NCBI GenBank assembly: GCA_964611295.1
Contig: CAZSWV010000014.1
Coordinates: forward strand, 1 to 34,098
Source: B73-G16 sp964611295
Lineage (GTDB): Bacteria > Desulfobacterota > B13-G15
Length of the DNA: 34,098 bases
Direction: 5' to 3'
Each line of letters begins with the position of its first letter. The first letter of the stretch is position 1. Position numbers and translations under genes: made by a program. Below, one piece after another: positions 9,601 through 17,823 of this stretch. Below the pieces are notes generated by a model that saw only the letters and a program-made list of their open reading frames with translations, was not told the DNA's origin and did no database searches.

Positions 9601-9722
9601 GCTGGCCTGAGGACGGAAGCGGCGGTGACAGTGCCAACCTCTTGACACCCAACGTGGTGGACCCGAACACCTTTATCCAGGAGTCCAAGTGCTTCCTGGT
9701 CAACATAGAGAAGGCCAGATAG
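6672..9722 (+). CDS. fdnG: Formate dehydrogenase alpha subunit, selenocysteine-containing, Tat-exported
   Basis: Catalytic subunit (1016 aa) of a periplasmic formate dehydrogenase that oxidises formate to CO2 at a Mo/W-bis-pyranopterin centre. The N-terminus has a twin-arginine signal (RREFLK, residues 7-12) and a hydrophobic segment. Cys49, Cys52, Cys56 and Cys84 bind the proximal [4Fe-4S] cluster. The frame is interrupted by TGA at 7233-7235, read as selenocysteine 188: the context before it (Ala-Arg-Val) and after it (His-Ser-Ala-Thr-Val) is the invariant active-site context of FdnG/FdhA proteins, and a stem-loop follows. The next residues include the catalytic His189. The length matches E. 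coli FdnG. The beta subunit starts 12 nt downstream. An annotation that stops at 7235, or restarts at the ATG at 7284, would split one gene into two. Confidence 0.96.
7233..7275 (+). promoter_or_regulatory. UGA selenocysteine codon and bacterial SECIS hairpin
   Basis: The TGA codon (7233-7235) is followed by a strong stem-loop. CCGTA (7246-7250) pairs with TACGG (7269-7273). After a bulged G, CGGCTCT (7252-7258) pairs with AGAGTCG (7262-7268) around the short loop GGC (7259-7261). The apical loop lies about 24 nt after the UGA, in the range used by SelB in E. coli fdhF/fdnG messages. The pairing is seen directly, and SelB recognition is inferred. SelA, SelB, SelC and SelD genes are not in this window and must lie elsewhere. 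Confidence 0.85.
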
Positions 9723-9734
9723 GGGAGGTAGGGG

Positions 9735-10451
9735 ATGTCGAGGAAGGCCCTTTTGATAACGCCGGAGCTTTGCATAGGGTGTAGGGCATGTCAGGTGGCC
9801 TGTAAGTCCTGGAACGGGCTACCTGCTGAGAAGACAAAAAACCGCGGCACCCATGAGAACCCACCGGATTTAAGCGGCTGTACCTTCAACAGGATCCGCT
9901 TCGTGGAGAGGGTGACCCCGAGGGGTGAAGTGAGGTGGTATTTTGTGAGCCAGAGGTGCATGCACTGCGGCCAACCGGCCTGTGTGGAGGTCTGTCCTGC
10001 AGGTGCCATGCAGAAGGACGAAGAGACGGGCATAGTCTTTTACGACAAGGAGCAGTGCCTAGGGTGTCAGGCCTGTGGGCAGGCCTGTCCTTACAAGGTC
10101 CCGAGGTACGACAAGGAGGGCAAGATCGGAAAATGCCATATGTGCCTTGACAGGGTGAAGGCAGGCCTTGAACCTGCCTGTGCGAAGACATGTCCTACTG
10201 AGGCCATACGGTTTGGCGGAAGGAAGGAGCTGCTGGAGCAGGCGAAGGCCAAGGGCTACAAGGTCTACGGGGAGACGCAAAGGGGCGGCCTTGGGGTGCT
10301 CTTTGCGATAAAGGAGCTGCCTAGGGAGTACGGCTTGGCCGAAAGGCCGGTGGTGAGGGAGGACCTCTTGGCTATAGGGGAGGCCTTGAGGTTGCTCCAT
10401 GCCAAGGGGGTTCCCATTTCACGGTCGTTGGTGAGGCAGCTTTTCACCTAA
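9735..10451 (+). CDS. fdnH: Formate dehydrogenase beta subunit, four [4Fe-4S] clusters
   Basis: Electron-transfer subunit (238 aa) of the formate dehydrogenase. Sixteen cysteines form four ferredoxin-type cluster sites: 13/16/19/23, 75/78/83/87, 108/111/114/118 and 134/137/149/153, with the usual cross-over between first and last motifs. It has no signal peptide and is presumably exported with the Tat-bearing alpha subunit. Unlike E. coli FdnH it has no C-terminal transmembrane helix: the last ~70 residues are polar or amphipathic. This matches the soluble FdhAB type, which hands electrons to periplasmic cytochromes. The ATG has a strong GGGGAGGTAGGGG ribosome site and lies 12 nt after the alpha subunit stop. 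FdhE follows 18 nt downstream. Confidence 0.95.
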   Translation: MSRKALLITPELCIGCRACQVACKSWNGLPAEKTKNRGTHENPPDLSGCTFNRIRFVERVTPRGEVRWYFVSQRCMHCGQPACVEVCPAGAMQKDEETGIVFYDKEQCLGCQACGQACPYKVPRYDKEGKIGKCHMCLDRVKAGLEPACAKTCPTEAIRFGGRKELLEQAKAKGYKVYGETQRGGLGVLFAIKELPREYGLAERPVVREDLLAIGEALRLLHAKGVPISRSLVRQLFT

Positions 10452-10469
10452 TGGGGTGGAAGGCGGTTT

Positions 10470-11216
10470 GTGGACCTCTACAGGCTGATAGAGGAGCTCA
10501 AGAAGGAGCGTAATTACTTAGAAAGCCCTTTAGAGCTTTACAAGAAGGTAAAGCGCTTCGAAGAGGCCTGTGAGAGAGCCCTGGAGGAAAAAGGAGAACT
10601 TCCTCCAGGGCTTGTCTTTCAGGAATTCGTTAAGGCCTTTGAGCTTAAGCCAGAGGAGACCGAGGGCCTTCAGGAGCTTGTCGGGGTCCTGGCGGATGAT
10701 CCTACGGTTGAGGAGGAGGTCCTTCTTGAGGTATTGGGAAAGGACGCCTTGCTTGGAGACGTCCAGCTCCAGGAGGCAAAGAGGGTGCTTTTCCTGCTGA
10801 GGAAGCCCTTCCTTTTGGCAAGGCGGAAAAGGCAAAGGCAGGTCAAACAACTGGATCCCGCAAAGTGTCCGGTCTGCGACCAATACATATCCCTTACCCT
10901 TATCGACCTAGACAACAGGAGGCATATGGTTTGTACCCTTTGCGGCCACAGGGAGGAGGTGACCAGGATCGGCTGTAGCTACTGCCTTCACAAGAACCCC
11001 GAAAAGATCAAGATCCTAGTCGATGAGGACGAAATACGGGTTGAGCTCTGTGAGCTGTGTAAAACGTACATAAAGAGCTTCAAGGACGAGGTCTACCGTA
11101 AGTATAAGGACCCGAACCTAATAGACATCCTTAGCCTACCGCTTGACGTAGTGGCCCAGCAGAGGGGCTTCATACGCCGTTCCCCCAACGCCATAGGCGT
11201 AAGGGAAATCGGATAA
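10470..11216 (+). CDS. fdhE: FdhE, formate dehydrogenase maturation protein
   Basis: Cytoplasmic accessory protein (248 aa) required for assembly of Tat-exported formate dehydrogenases; characterised FdhE is a rubredoxin-like iron protein that binds the catalytic subunit. The diagnostic feature is four CxxC pairs in the C-terminal half: CPVC (about residue 132), CTLC, CSYC and CELC, with an RHMVCTLCGH segment. The N-terminal half is helical and charged. The start is GTG at 10470 behind a GGAAGG-like site; a TTG 2 nt upstream is out of frame. It is the third gene of the formate dehydrogenase operon, which supports its assignment. No fdhD or molybdopterin gene follows. Confidence 0.92.
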   Translation: MDLYRLIEELKKERNYLESPLELYKKVKRFEEACERALEEKGELPPGLVFQEFVKAFELKPEETEGLQELVGVLADDPTVEEEVLLEVLGKDALLGDVQLQEAKRVLFLLRKPFLLARRKRQRQVKQLDPAKCPVCDQYISLTLIDLDNRRHMVCTLCGHREEVTRIGCSYCLHKNPEKIKILVDEDEIRVELCELCKTYIKSFKDEVYRKYKDPNLIDILSLPLDVVAQQRGFIRRSPNAIGVREIG

Positions 11217-11257
11217 GGACCCCTTTCCAAACGCAGTTTCCTGATTCAAATAGCGAC

Positions 11258-11288
11258 TTGACAAAAGATCCAGGTGTTGAGTTAACAT
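11258..11288 (+). promoter_or_regulatory. Candidate promoter of the TAXI-TRAP operon
   Basis: A perfect TTGACA (11258-11263) is followed, 19 nt later, by TAACAT (11283-11288), which matches four of six -10 positions. The spacing is long, so strength is uncertain. The sequence TGTT-N5-AACA overlaps the -10 region (11275-11287) and could bind a regulator. An ideal AAAGGAGGTG ribosome site lies at 11361-11370. Confidence 0.4.
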
Positions 11289-11375
11289 GTTTGGTGAAAA
11301 AATGCACAAAGTAGGAGTCAAGGCCTTTAGCCGTTCCCCAGATAACCAAAGGAATAATCAAAAGGAGGTGTAACC

Positions 11376-12344
11376 ATGAAAAGAGGCAATGGGCGAAGGT
11401 GGTTTCGGCCTGTTTGCTTGTCTATTGTCCTCATGCTCTTGTGCTTCGGTTTGGCTGCGGCGCAGACCAAGATCTCCATTGGGACCGGTGGTACAGGTGG
11501 TGTCTATTATCCTTACGGAGGTACTATGGCTGAGATCATAACGAAGTTCGTACCTGGAGTGCAGGCGACTGCGGAGGTGACGGCTGCTTCGGTGGAGAAC
11601 GTGAGGTTGGTCGCTGCAAAGAAGGTGGAACTTGGACTTGCCATGAACGACACGGTTTATCAGGCCTATGTAGGAGAGGGGAAGTTCAAGGACGCGAAGT
11701 TGGACTGTCTGCGAACGGTTTTCCAGACTTATCCCCACTCCTATCATGTGATAACACTGGCCAAATACCCCATCTATCGGATAGCTGATATCAAGGGGAA
11801 GAGGGTTTCGGTAGGCGCACCGGGTAGTGGTACGGAGCTCAAGACCAGCCTTGTGCTTCCTGTGCTCGGCATTACTTATAATGACATCAAGGTCTACAGG
11901 CTTTCCTTTGAGGAGACGGCAAGGGCGCTGAAAGACGGCGTCATAGAGGTTGGCATCTGGTCAGTTGCCCCGCCGACCTCTTCGGTGATTGACCTTGCCA
12001 CCACCCACGACATAAGGATCATACCCTTCACCGAGGAAGAAGTAGAAAAGGTGCAGAAGGCTTATCCTTACTACGTCAGGACGGTCATCCCCAAAGGCAC
12101 CTATAGGGGGCAGAAAGAGGACGTGCTCACACTAGGGGTTTGGACTTCTGTCGTTTGCCACAAGGACCTGCCGGAGGACCTGGTCTATAAGATCACGAAG
12201 GCCATCTTCGAGCACAGGGACATGCTGATCCAGACCCACGCCATAGCGCAGTATACGACCCCCGAGAACTCAGCCAAGTTGAGCCCCATACCCATTCACC
12301 CTGGTGCCCTTAGGTATTACAAAGAGTTGGGACTCGTGAAGTAA
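11376..12344 (+). CDS. TAXI-family TRAP transporter solute-binding protein
   Basis: Periplasmic substrate receptor (322 aa) of a TRAP transporter. A Sec signal peptide occupies about residues 1-29 and probably ends after the Ala-Ala-Ala stretch. The mature protein begins with the hallmark ISIGTGGTGGVYYPYGG of the TRAP-associated extracytoplasmic immunogenic (TAXI) family. Internal segments such as SVGAPGSGTE and the ending PIHPGALRYYKELG are also typical. TAXI receptors described so far bind glutamate or other organic acids, but the ligand here cannot be read from sequence. It has a near-perfect ribosome site and is followed 15 nt later by its permease. The downstream CoA-transferase suggests a carboxylic acid ligand (inference). 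Confidence 0.93.
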   Translation: MKRGNGRRWFRPVCLSIVLMLLCFGLAAAQTKISIGTGGTGGVYYPYGGTMAEIITKFVPGVQATAEVTAASVENVRLVAAKKVELGLAMNDTVYQAYVGEGKFKDAKLDCLRTVFQTYPHSYHVITLAKYPIYRIADIKGKRVSVGAPGSGTELKTSLVLPVLGITYNDIKVYRLSFEETARALKDGVIEVGIWSVAPPTSSVIDLATTHDIRIIPFTEEEVEKVQKAYPYYVRTVIPKGTYRGQKEDVLTLGVWTSVVCHKDLPEDLVYKITKAIFEHRDMLIQTHAIAQYTTPENSAKLSPIPIHPGALRYYKELGLVK

Positions 12345-12359
12345 GCAAGGGTTGGGGCG

Positions 12360-14216
12360 ATGACGAGGCTTGCGCGCTATGCGGCACTGGGGTTTGCCGT
12401 CTTCATGGGGCTCTTCCACCTTTACGTGGGCTTCAGGGGGACGATCGACCCCTGGAGCCTGCGTGCCATTCACCTGAGCCTTGGCTTTGCGGTTGCCTTC
12501 CTCACGGTGCCCATCAAGAAGGGACGGGGGATTGGCCCTTGGGATGTGGCGTTGGCCTGCCTTGGGGTTATCTCTGGGCTTTACATCATCGTGAACATGG
12601 ACGCCTTGATCGAGCGTGCGGGGATGCCCACCAAGTGGGACGTAGCCCTTGGGTTGGTCACCATCTTCTTGGTCCTGGAGATGGCCAGAAGGGTCCTGGG
12701 CCTTGCCCTGCCCGTGGTGGCCTTTGCCTTCTTGCTCTATGCGTACTTCGGGACGCATCTGCCTGGCCTTTTGGCGCATAGGGGTTACGATGTGGAGAGG
12801 CTTGCCTCGCACATGTACACCACCCTTGAGGGGATCTTCGGCGTACCCATAGGTGTTTCGGCCTCATATGTGATCCTCTTTGTCATATTTGGTGCCTTCC
12901 TTGAGGCGACCAAGGTGGGGGACTTTTACATAAACCTGGCCAACAGCGTGGCAGGCAAGTCCGTAGGTGGGCCGGCAAAGGTGGCTGTTGTCGCGAGCGG
13001 TTTCTTCGGGACCATTTCCGGCAGCGCGGTGGCCAACGTCGTCTCCACGGGGACGTACACCATCCCTCTGATGAAGAGGACGGGATATCAGCCGCACTTC
13101 GCTGGGGCGACTGAGGCCGTGGCCTCAAGCGGCGGGCAGCTGATGCCGCCGGTGATGGGGGCTGCAGCTTTCGTGATTTCAGAGATGACCGGGATCTCCT
13201 ACATAAAGGTGTGCGCGGCAGCGCTCATCCCAGCCCTCCTGTATTACTTCACGGTCTTTAGTTCCGTTCACCTTGAGGCAAGGCGCATCGGCCTGAGGGG
13301 GTTGTCCGAGGAGGAGGTACCTGACATCCGGCAGGTCCTCAAGACCCAGGGTTACATGGTGCTGCCAGCGGCGGTCCTCGTTTACCTATTGGCGGTCAAG
13401 CTCTATTCTCCGGCGTACTCGGCCTTCTGGGCGATCGTTACGGCCATAGTTATAAGCTTTCTGAAAAAAGAGACCCGGCTTGACCTTAAGGGGTTTTTCA
13501 AGGCCTTGGAATCCGGGGCGGTCAATGCCTTAAGTGTAATAGCCGCCTGCGCCTGCGCTGGAATAGTCGTAGGTGTGATCACCTTGACCGGCCTCGGCCT
13601 TAAGTTCTCAGGGCTCATCCTTTCGCTGGCCCACGGCAACCTTTACCTGACCATGGCCTTGACCATGGTGGCCGCCCTCATCCTGGGTATGGGACTTCCG
13701 ACAACGGCGGCTTACATCATCTGTGCCATCCTAGCGGTTCCTGCGTTGAAGAACCTCGGCGTTGCGGTTCTGGCGGCGCACCTGTTCGTTTTTTACTTCG
13801 CCATCATATCTGCCATCACGCCGCCGGTGGCACTGGCTGCCTATGCAGGGGCCGCCATCGCCCAAAGCGACCCCATGAAAACGGGGATCACTGCCTGCAA
13901 ACTAGGGCTTGCGGCCTTCATAGTCCCTTATATGTTCGTCCTGGACCAGAGCCTGTTGATGCAAGGTGAGGTCCTGCAGATCCTCTACCACGGGTTCACA
14001 GCTGCCCTGGGGTGTTTTTTCCTTTCTACCGCTACCATCGGCTACTTAAAGGGAGAGTTGAAGGTATGGGAGAGGGCACTGAACCTGTGCGGGGCCCTGT
14101 TGATGATCCACCCGGGTGCGGTGACCGACCTGGTAGGTGCGGCGCTACTAGGTGTGGTGACGGCCAGGAGGTTCCTCTTAGGCTGGGAGGGTAGGAAGGC
14201 CGCAAAGACAAGATGA
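12360..14216 (+). CDS. TRAP transporter fused permease (DctQM type)
   Basis: Inner-membrane permease (618 aa) in which the small four-helix Q domain is fused to the large M domain, the usual arrangement for TAXI-TRAP systems. It is very hydrophobic, with roughly 16 or more helices. The M domain shows the conserved SGSAVANVVSTGTYTIPLMK segment near residues 220-240, then the EAVASSGGQLMPPVMGAAAF stretch, and in the second half GMGLPTTAAY and the FYFAIISAITPPVALAAYA motif. Transport is expected to be driven by a sodium or proton gradient. The gene sits directly behind the receptor, and its stop overlaps the ATG of the next gene (ATGA), indicating translational coupling. Confidence 0.93.
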   Translation: MTRLARYAALGFAVFMGLFHLYVGFRGTIDPWSLRAIHLSLGFAVAFLTVPIKKGRGIGPWDVALACLGVISGLYIIVNMDALIERAGMPTKWDVALGLVTIFLVLEMARRVLGLALPVVAFAFLLYAYFGTHLPGLLAHRGYDVERLASHMYTTLEGIFGVPIGVSASYVILFVIFGAFLEATKVGDFYINLANSVAGKSVGGPAKVAVVASGFFGTISGSAVANVVSTGTYTIPLMKRTGYQPHFAGATEAVASSGGQLMPPVMGAAAFVISEMTGISYIKVCAAALIPALLYYFTVFSSVHLEARRIGLRGLSEEEVPDIRQVLKTQGYMVLPAAVLVYLLAVKLYSPAYSAFWAIVTAIVISFLKKETRLDLKGFFKALESGAVNALSVIAACACAGIVVGVITLTGLGLKFSGLILSLAHGNLYLTMALTMVAALILGMGLPTTAAYIICAILAVPALKNLGVAVLAAHLFVFYFAIISAITPPVALAAYAGAAIAQSDPMKTGITACKLGLAAFIVPYMFVLDQSLLMQGEVLQILYHGFTAALGCFFLSTATIGYLKGELKVWERALNLCGALLMIHPGAVTDLVGAALLGVVTARRFLLGWEGRKAAKTR

Positions 14217-15484
14217 GGTCCAAGGACCACTGGGGGCAGAGGGAAGGGCTTGTTTTCGTGCTACTCTCTGCCCTCTATGTCCTTTCCCAGTTTTACAGGG
14301 TCTCCAACGCCGTCATCATGCCCTCGCTCATATCGGAACTGGAGCTTGATGCCAAACAGTGCGGTTTACTGGGCGGTGCCTTCTTTTACTCCTTCACGGC
14401 CTTGCAGATCCCCTTGGGTCCCATGCTCGACCAAGTGGGGCCGAGGCCGATCCTTTTAGTCAGCGTGCTTTTGGCTGCGGCTGGGGCTTTGCTATTTGCC
14501 TGCTCCCAGTCCTTTGCCTCGGCCTTTTGGGGAAGGCTCCTAATCGGTGCCGGGATGGCCCCTGTCCTAATGGGCTCCCTTAAATACCTCTCGCAAGCTG
14601 TCTCCCCAAGCCGCTTTGCCAAGATGACCGGGTTGCTCTACTCAATAGGGATATCGGGCACCCTCCTGGCCACCTCGCCCTTGGTCTTCCTCTCCCAAGC
14701 GATGGGGTGGCGAAGGGTGTTTACGGCCTTGGCGCTCCTCACTGCCGGGGTGGGGATTTTGGCCTTCAAGGCCCTGGAGGGCGTAAGGGCAAGGGGCGAG
14801 CCTAAAAAGGGGCTTCCATGGGCGGAGCTTGCGCGGTCGCTGTATGCGGTCTTTAAGTCCCTTCTGTTCTGGAGGTTTGCTGCTGTGGCTTTCTTTCGCT
14901 ACGGCACCTTTGTGAGCCTACAGGGGCTGTGGCTTGCCACCTTCCTGGGCTACGCGAAGGGGTTTGACGCCCTTACGGTGGGAAACCTTCTGCTCTGCAT
15001 GTCGATAGGGGCCATAGCAGGAGGGCCGATCGGAGGATATCTCTTCAGCCGGGGGACTGGACACCACAAAAGGGCCATGGCACTCCCCTTGAGCCTATAC
15101 GCCTTCGCCCTTCTCATCCTGGCAGCCACGGCCAAGGCGTGGGAGGTGAGATCGCCCGCCTTCTTCGGCCTGCTGCTCTTCGCCCTGGGACTCTTCAACG
15201 GTATGACCATGATGGTATACACAGAGGCCAAGGAGTCCTTCCCGCTGACCCTTTCAGGCACGGTCATGAGCTGTGTTAACTTCTTCACCATGGCCGGAGG
15301 GGGAATTTTCATGCCCCTCCTGGGGTTGGTCATGGGGAGGCTAGAGGCCTCCGCTGGCCTCCACTCCCCTGAGGCATACCAATACGCCTTCCTCGTCTGC
15401 TTCGGAGGGATGCTCGCATCAGTCCTCTTTTACATGGGACCGATCCCCTTGTACAAGGGGAGGCGCAAAGAAGCTCAAGAATGA
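14213..15484 (+). CDS. Major facilitator superfamily transporter in the TRAP operon
   Basis: MFS permease (423 aa) with about 12 hydrophobic segments. The segment QIPLGPMLDQVGPRPIL after the second helix is the MFS motif A region, and GRLLIGAGMAPVLMGSLKYLSQ is typical of the anion/organic-acid side of the superfamily. Its start overlaps the TRAP permease stop by four bases, so the two are co-translated. Having a secondary carrier directly after a TRAP permease is unusual. It may export a product, take up a second acid or provide low-affinity uptake of the same substrate. No substrate can be assigned from sequence alone. Confidence 0.85.
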   Translation: MRSKDHWGQREGLVFVLLSALYVLSQFYRVSNAVIMPSLISELELDAKQCGLLGGAFFYSFTALQIPLGPMLDQVGPRPILLVSVLLAAAGALLFACSQSFASAFWGRLLIGAGMAPVLMGSLKYLSQAVSPSRFAKMTGLLYSIGISGTLLATSPLVFLSQAMGWRRVFTALALLTAGVGILAFKALEGVRARGEPKKGLPWAELARSLYAVFKSLLFWRFAAVAFFRYGTFVSLQGLWLATFLGYAKGFDALTVGNLLLCMSIGAIAGGPIGGYLFSRGTGHHKRAMALPLSLYAFALLILAATAKAWEVRSPAFFGLLLFALGLFNGMTMMVYTEAKESFPLTLSGTVMSCVNFFTMAGGGIFMPLLGLVMGRLEASAGLHSPEAYQYAFLVCFGGMLASVLFYMGPIPLYKGRRKEAQE

Positions 15485-15496
15485 CCGAAGATAGCC

Positions 15497-15526
15497 TTGA
15501 CATAGCGGGAACTTTGTGAAAAAATT
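15497..15526 (+). promoter_or_regulatory. Possible internal promoter before the CoA-transferase genes
   Basis: In the 69-nt gap after the MFS gene, TTGACA (15497-15502) is perfect. The best downstream -10 is AAAATT (15521-15526, 18-nt spacer), which is poor. It may give extra expression of the CoA-transferase. An AAGGAG ribosome site lies at 15543-15548, 5 nt before the ATG. Confidence 0.3.
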
Positions 15527-15553
15527 CTTAAAAAGGGACAAAAAGGAGAGGGT

Positions 15554-16528
15554 ATGGGTCGAGGTGGCGGTGTTGGGAAGTTCATGACGGTCAAGGAGGC
15601 CGTATCGCGGTTCATACGGGATGGGATGACCATTTCCATTGGGGGCTTTACGGTCTCCAGGAATCCCATGGCATTGGCCTATGAGATCATAAGGCAGGGG
15701 AGGAAGGACCTGCATGTGGTCTGTCATTCGCATGGACAGGCCCTTGATGTGTTGATAGGTGCAGGGTGCGTCAGGAGGGTGGAAATAGCGTACGGCGGAA
15801 ACGGCCGTTGGGCCCCGACTTGTATCCGGTTCAGGAAGGCTGTGGAGAGGGGCGAGATCGAGGTGGAGGATTACTCTAACTATCAGATGAGCCTCAGGTT
15901 CTTGGCCGGTGCCCTGGGGATTCCTTTCATGCCCACAAAGAGTGGGCTTGGATCGGACATCCTCAAGGTAGAGGGGTTTGGGCCAGAGGTGAGGGGTAAG
16001 GGGAAGGTTTCGAGCAAGAAAGCAGTCGTCATACAGAACCCCTTTGAGGAAGAAGAGGACCCCATTGTGCTTGTCCCGGCGCTTAATCCGGATGTTACTA
16101 TCTTACATGTGCAGTATGTAGGGGAGGATGGGACGGTCAGGATTAAGGGCCTTACCTTCGCCGATATAGAGCAGGCGAAGGCAGCCGACGTCGTCATAGT
16201 AAGCTGTGAAGAGGTGGTGCCTGTTGAGTACATCCGCAGCGACCCCGATCAGAATTCGCTACCTCCCTTTTTCGTGGATGCCATCGTAAGGGTGCCGTAC
16301 GGGGCCCATCCCACTGCCTGTTACGGCTTTTACGATTACGATGCGGGGCATCTCAACTATTACAGGAAGGCTGCAGAGGACGATGCGGCCTTTGAAAACT
16401 ACCTGCGCGAGTGGGTCTACGGCGTTTCCTCCCATGAAGAATACCTAGAAAAGGTGGGCGTGGAGTCGCTCCTAAAGATAAAAGCCTCTGCCGGGAGGGG
16501 ATACGCAGTAGGCCTGGAGAGAAAGTGA
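15554..16528 (+). CDS. gctA: Glutaconate-type CoA-transferase, subunit A
   Basis: Alpha subunit (324 aa) of a class I CoA-transferase. It follows Acidaminococcus GctA along its whole length: MTVKEAV near the N-terminus, ISIGGFTVSRNPMALAYEI, ALGIPFMPTKSGLGSD, VDAIVRVPYGAHPTACYGFYD and the final WVYGVSSHEEYL block. Such enzymes move CoA between acyl-CoA and a free acid in the cytoplasm. The homologous IpdAB branch instead opens or cleaves a ring-derived CoA thioester. A possible second ATG (residue 11, MTVKEAV) exists, but the first ATG has the ribosome site. The stop overlaps the beta subunit start (GTGA). Substrate is unknown; activation of an acid imported by the upstream TRAP/MFS carriers is the simplest reading. 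Confidence 0.88.
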   Translation: MGRGGGVGKFMTVKEAVSRFIRDGMTISIGGFTVSRNPMALAYEIIRQGRKDLHVVCHSHGQALDVLIGAGCVRRVEIAYGGNGRWAPTCIRFRKAVERGEIEVEDYSNYQMSLRFLAGALGIPFMPTKSGLGSDILKVEGFGPEVRGKGKVSSKKAVVIQNPFEEEEDPIVLVPALNPDVTILHVQYVGEDGTVRIKGLTFADIEQAKAADVVIVSCEEVVPVEYIRSDPDQNSLPPFFVDAIVRVPYGAHPTACYGFYDYDAGHLNYYRKAAEDDAAFENYLREWVYGVSSHEEYLEKVGVESLLKIKASAGRGYAVGLERK

Positions 16529-17307
16529 AGAGGTCTGGGGCTATGGGTAGGATGGAATACAGCACCAATGAGATGATGGCCATAAGGGCTGCCCGCTTGA
16601 TAAAGGATGGGGACATAGTGTTCGTAGGCACTGGTTTGCCCATGCTCGCCGCCATGGCGGCTAAACAAATCCATGCACCTGGCGCAATCCTCTTCTTCGA
16701 GACAGGAGGGATTGACCCCATACTTGAGGAGATACCCATGTGTGTGTCGGACCCTCGGGTCATGTACTGGACTTCCCTGAACTCCGGACTCATCGAGGCC
16801 TTTTCGATAGCTGCGCACAGGAGGCTACGGACCATAGCCCTTTTAGGCGCCGCTCAGATCGATAGGTATGGTAACCTCAACAGCACCTGCATCGGACCTT
16901 ACCACCGTCCTAAGGTGAGGCTGCCGGGCAGCGGTGGGGCAGGAGATGTGGCTGCCCTGGCGGATGCCTTCATCGTCTTCATGAGGCACGAAAAAAGGAG
17001 GTTTGTCGAAAAGCTTGACTACTTGACCAGCGTAGGCTGGTACCAAGGCCGCGACAGCAGGAGAAAGTTAGGGCTTAAAAGAGGCGGTCCCATTGCGGTC
17101 ATCACAGACCTCGGGGTGTTTGGGTTTGACGAAGTCACTAAGGAGATGTACCTTGCAGAGTACTATCCGGGCATCTCTCTGGAGCAAATTATAGAGAACA
17201 CAGGCTTTGAAGTAGACACCTCGAGGGCAAAGGAGACAGATCCCCCCACTGAGGAGGAGTTGAAGATCCTAAGGGAGAAAGTGGATCCTCAAAGGCTTAT
17301 CCTATAG
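16525..17307 (+). CDS. gctB: Glutaconate-type CoA-transferase, subunit B
   Basis: Beta subunit (260 aa), carrying the catalytic glutamate. FFETG places Glu59 at the position of Acidaminococcus GctB Glu54 (VESG), so true transferase chemistry is expected. Other family blocks are VFVGTGLPMLAAMAAK, LLGAAQIDRYGNLNST, SGGAGDVAALAD, MRHEKRRFVEKLDYLTSVGW and YLAEYYPGISLEQIIENTGFE. The start is a GTG overlapping the alpha subunit stop, with GGAGA 5 nt upstream; ATGs at 16543 and 16552 are less well placed. It is the last gene of the TRAP/MFS/CoA-transferase run, facing the DUF1850-like gene. Confidence 0.9.
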   Translation: MKRSGAMGRMEYSTNEMMAIRAARLIKDGDIVFVGTGLPMLAAMAAKQIHAPGAILFFETGGIDPILEEIPMCVSDPRVMYWTSLNSGLIEAFSIAAHRRLRTIALLGAAQIDRYGNLNSTCIGPYHRPKVRLPGSGGAGDVAALADAFIVFMRHEKRRFVEKLDYLTSVGWYQGRDSRRKLGLKRGGPIAVITDLGVFGFDEVTKEMYLAEYYPGISLEQIIENTGFEVDTSRAKETDPPTEEELKILREKVDPQRLIL

Positions 17308-17314
17308 GACCTCC

Positions 17315-17375
17315 AAGGGGCTCTTAAACAGCCGTCAAAAAAGGCGCTCTGGAGAAAAGAGGTTAAGCCCCTCTT
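17315..17375. terminator. Possible bidirectional terminator-like hairpin
   Basis: Between the convergent gctB and DUF1850-like genes, AGGGGC plus TTAA (17316-17327) pairs with TTAA plus GCCCCT (17363-17372), interrupted by a 2-nt bulge and closing a long loop of about 35 nt. The long loop and lack of a strong T-run make it weak as an intrinsic terminator. Confidence 0.25.
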
Positions 17376-17823
17376 AGAAGCTCAATGGGCGGCAGAGCCT
17401 AAAGACTAGCTGCGCTACCCTTAAATCCTCCAGGGCGAGGGAAAAGCTTTGCCCTTCGAAAAGGAACCTTTCGTTTACGCACACTCGAAAGCGCAAGGCC
17501 CCTGTGGACATGAAGGTGAGTTTTCTCCATCTCCTTTCCCCTGCAGAATGCGCTGTTCCAATCCCGTAGTACTCTTTCACCCCATGAGATGGGGTGTATA
17601 CGCCTGCTAGGTGTAACTCCTTGCCCCTTACTTCAAGAAGCTCGGTTACAGGGGCGTCGAAGATGGAATTGACGTGATGGATCTCAACTACATCGCCCTG
17701 CTTTGCCACCTTAAGGGCGACTATCTTCCCTTTTTCGGTCCTTACCACCAGCGCCTGTACCTTAAAGTAGGCCAAGGAGGCGAAAAGCCCCAAGGACGCA
17801 ACTAATAATAAAGTCCATCTCAT
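17374..17823 (-). CDS. DUF1850-like exported/membrane-anchored protein
   Basis: Protein of 149 aa with one N-terminal hydrophobic segment (about residues 3-23) that anchors or exports it. The mature part includes HHVNSIFDAPVTELLEV, followed by a short-loop segment containing HGVKEYYGIG. This resembles DUF1850 proteins, which have an H-S/N-x-x-x-x-P-V-x-E core and are commonly encoded beside TAXI-TRAP genes. Here it converges on the TRAP/CoA-transferase run, which fits. Its role in those systems is not established. The frame remains open to 18051, but the upstream part has no domain and overlaps the divergent MoaD-like gene. The ATG at 17823 has GGAG 10 nt upstream and precedes the hydrophobic segment directly, so it is the preferred start. 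Confidence 0.6.
   Translation of the reverse strand: MRWTLLLVASLGLFASLAYFKVQALVVRTEKGKIVALKVAKQGDVVEIHHVNSIFDAPVTELLEVRGKELHLAGVYTPSHGVKEYYGIGTAHSAGERRWRKLTFMSTGALRFRVCVNERFLFEGQSFSLALEDLRVAQLVFRLCRPLSF

Noticed and set aside
12270..12812. Minus-strand open frame of 180 codons
   Set aside because: It lies entirely opposite the TAXI receptor end and TRAP permease start, which are certain genes; its product is low-complexity and domainless.
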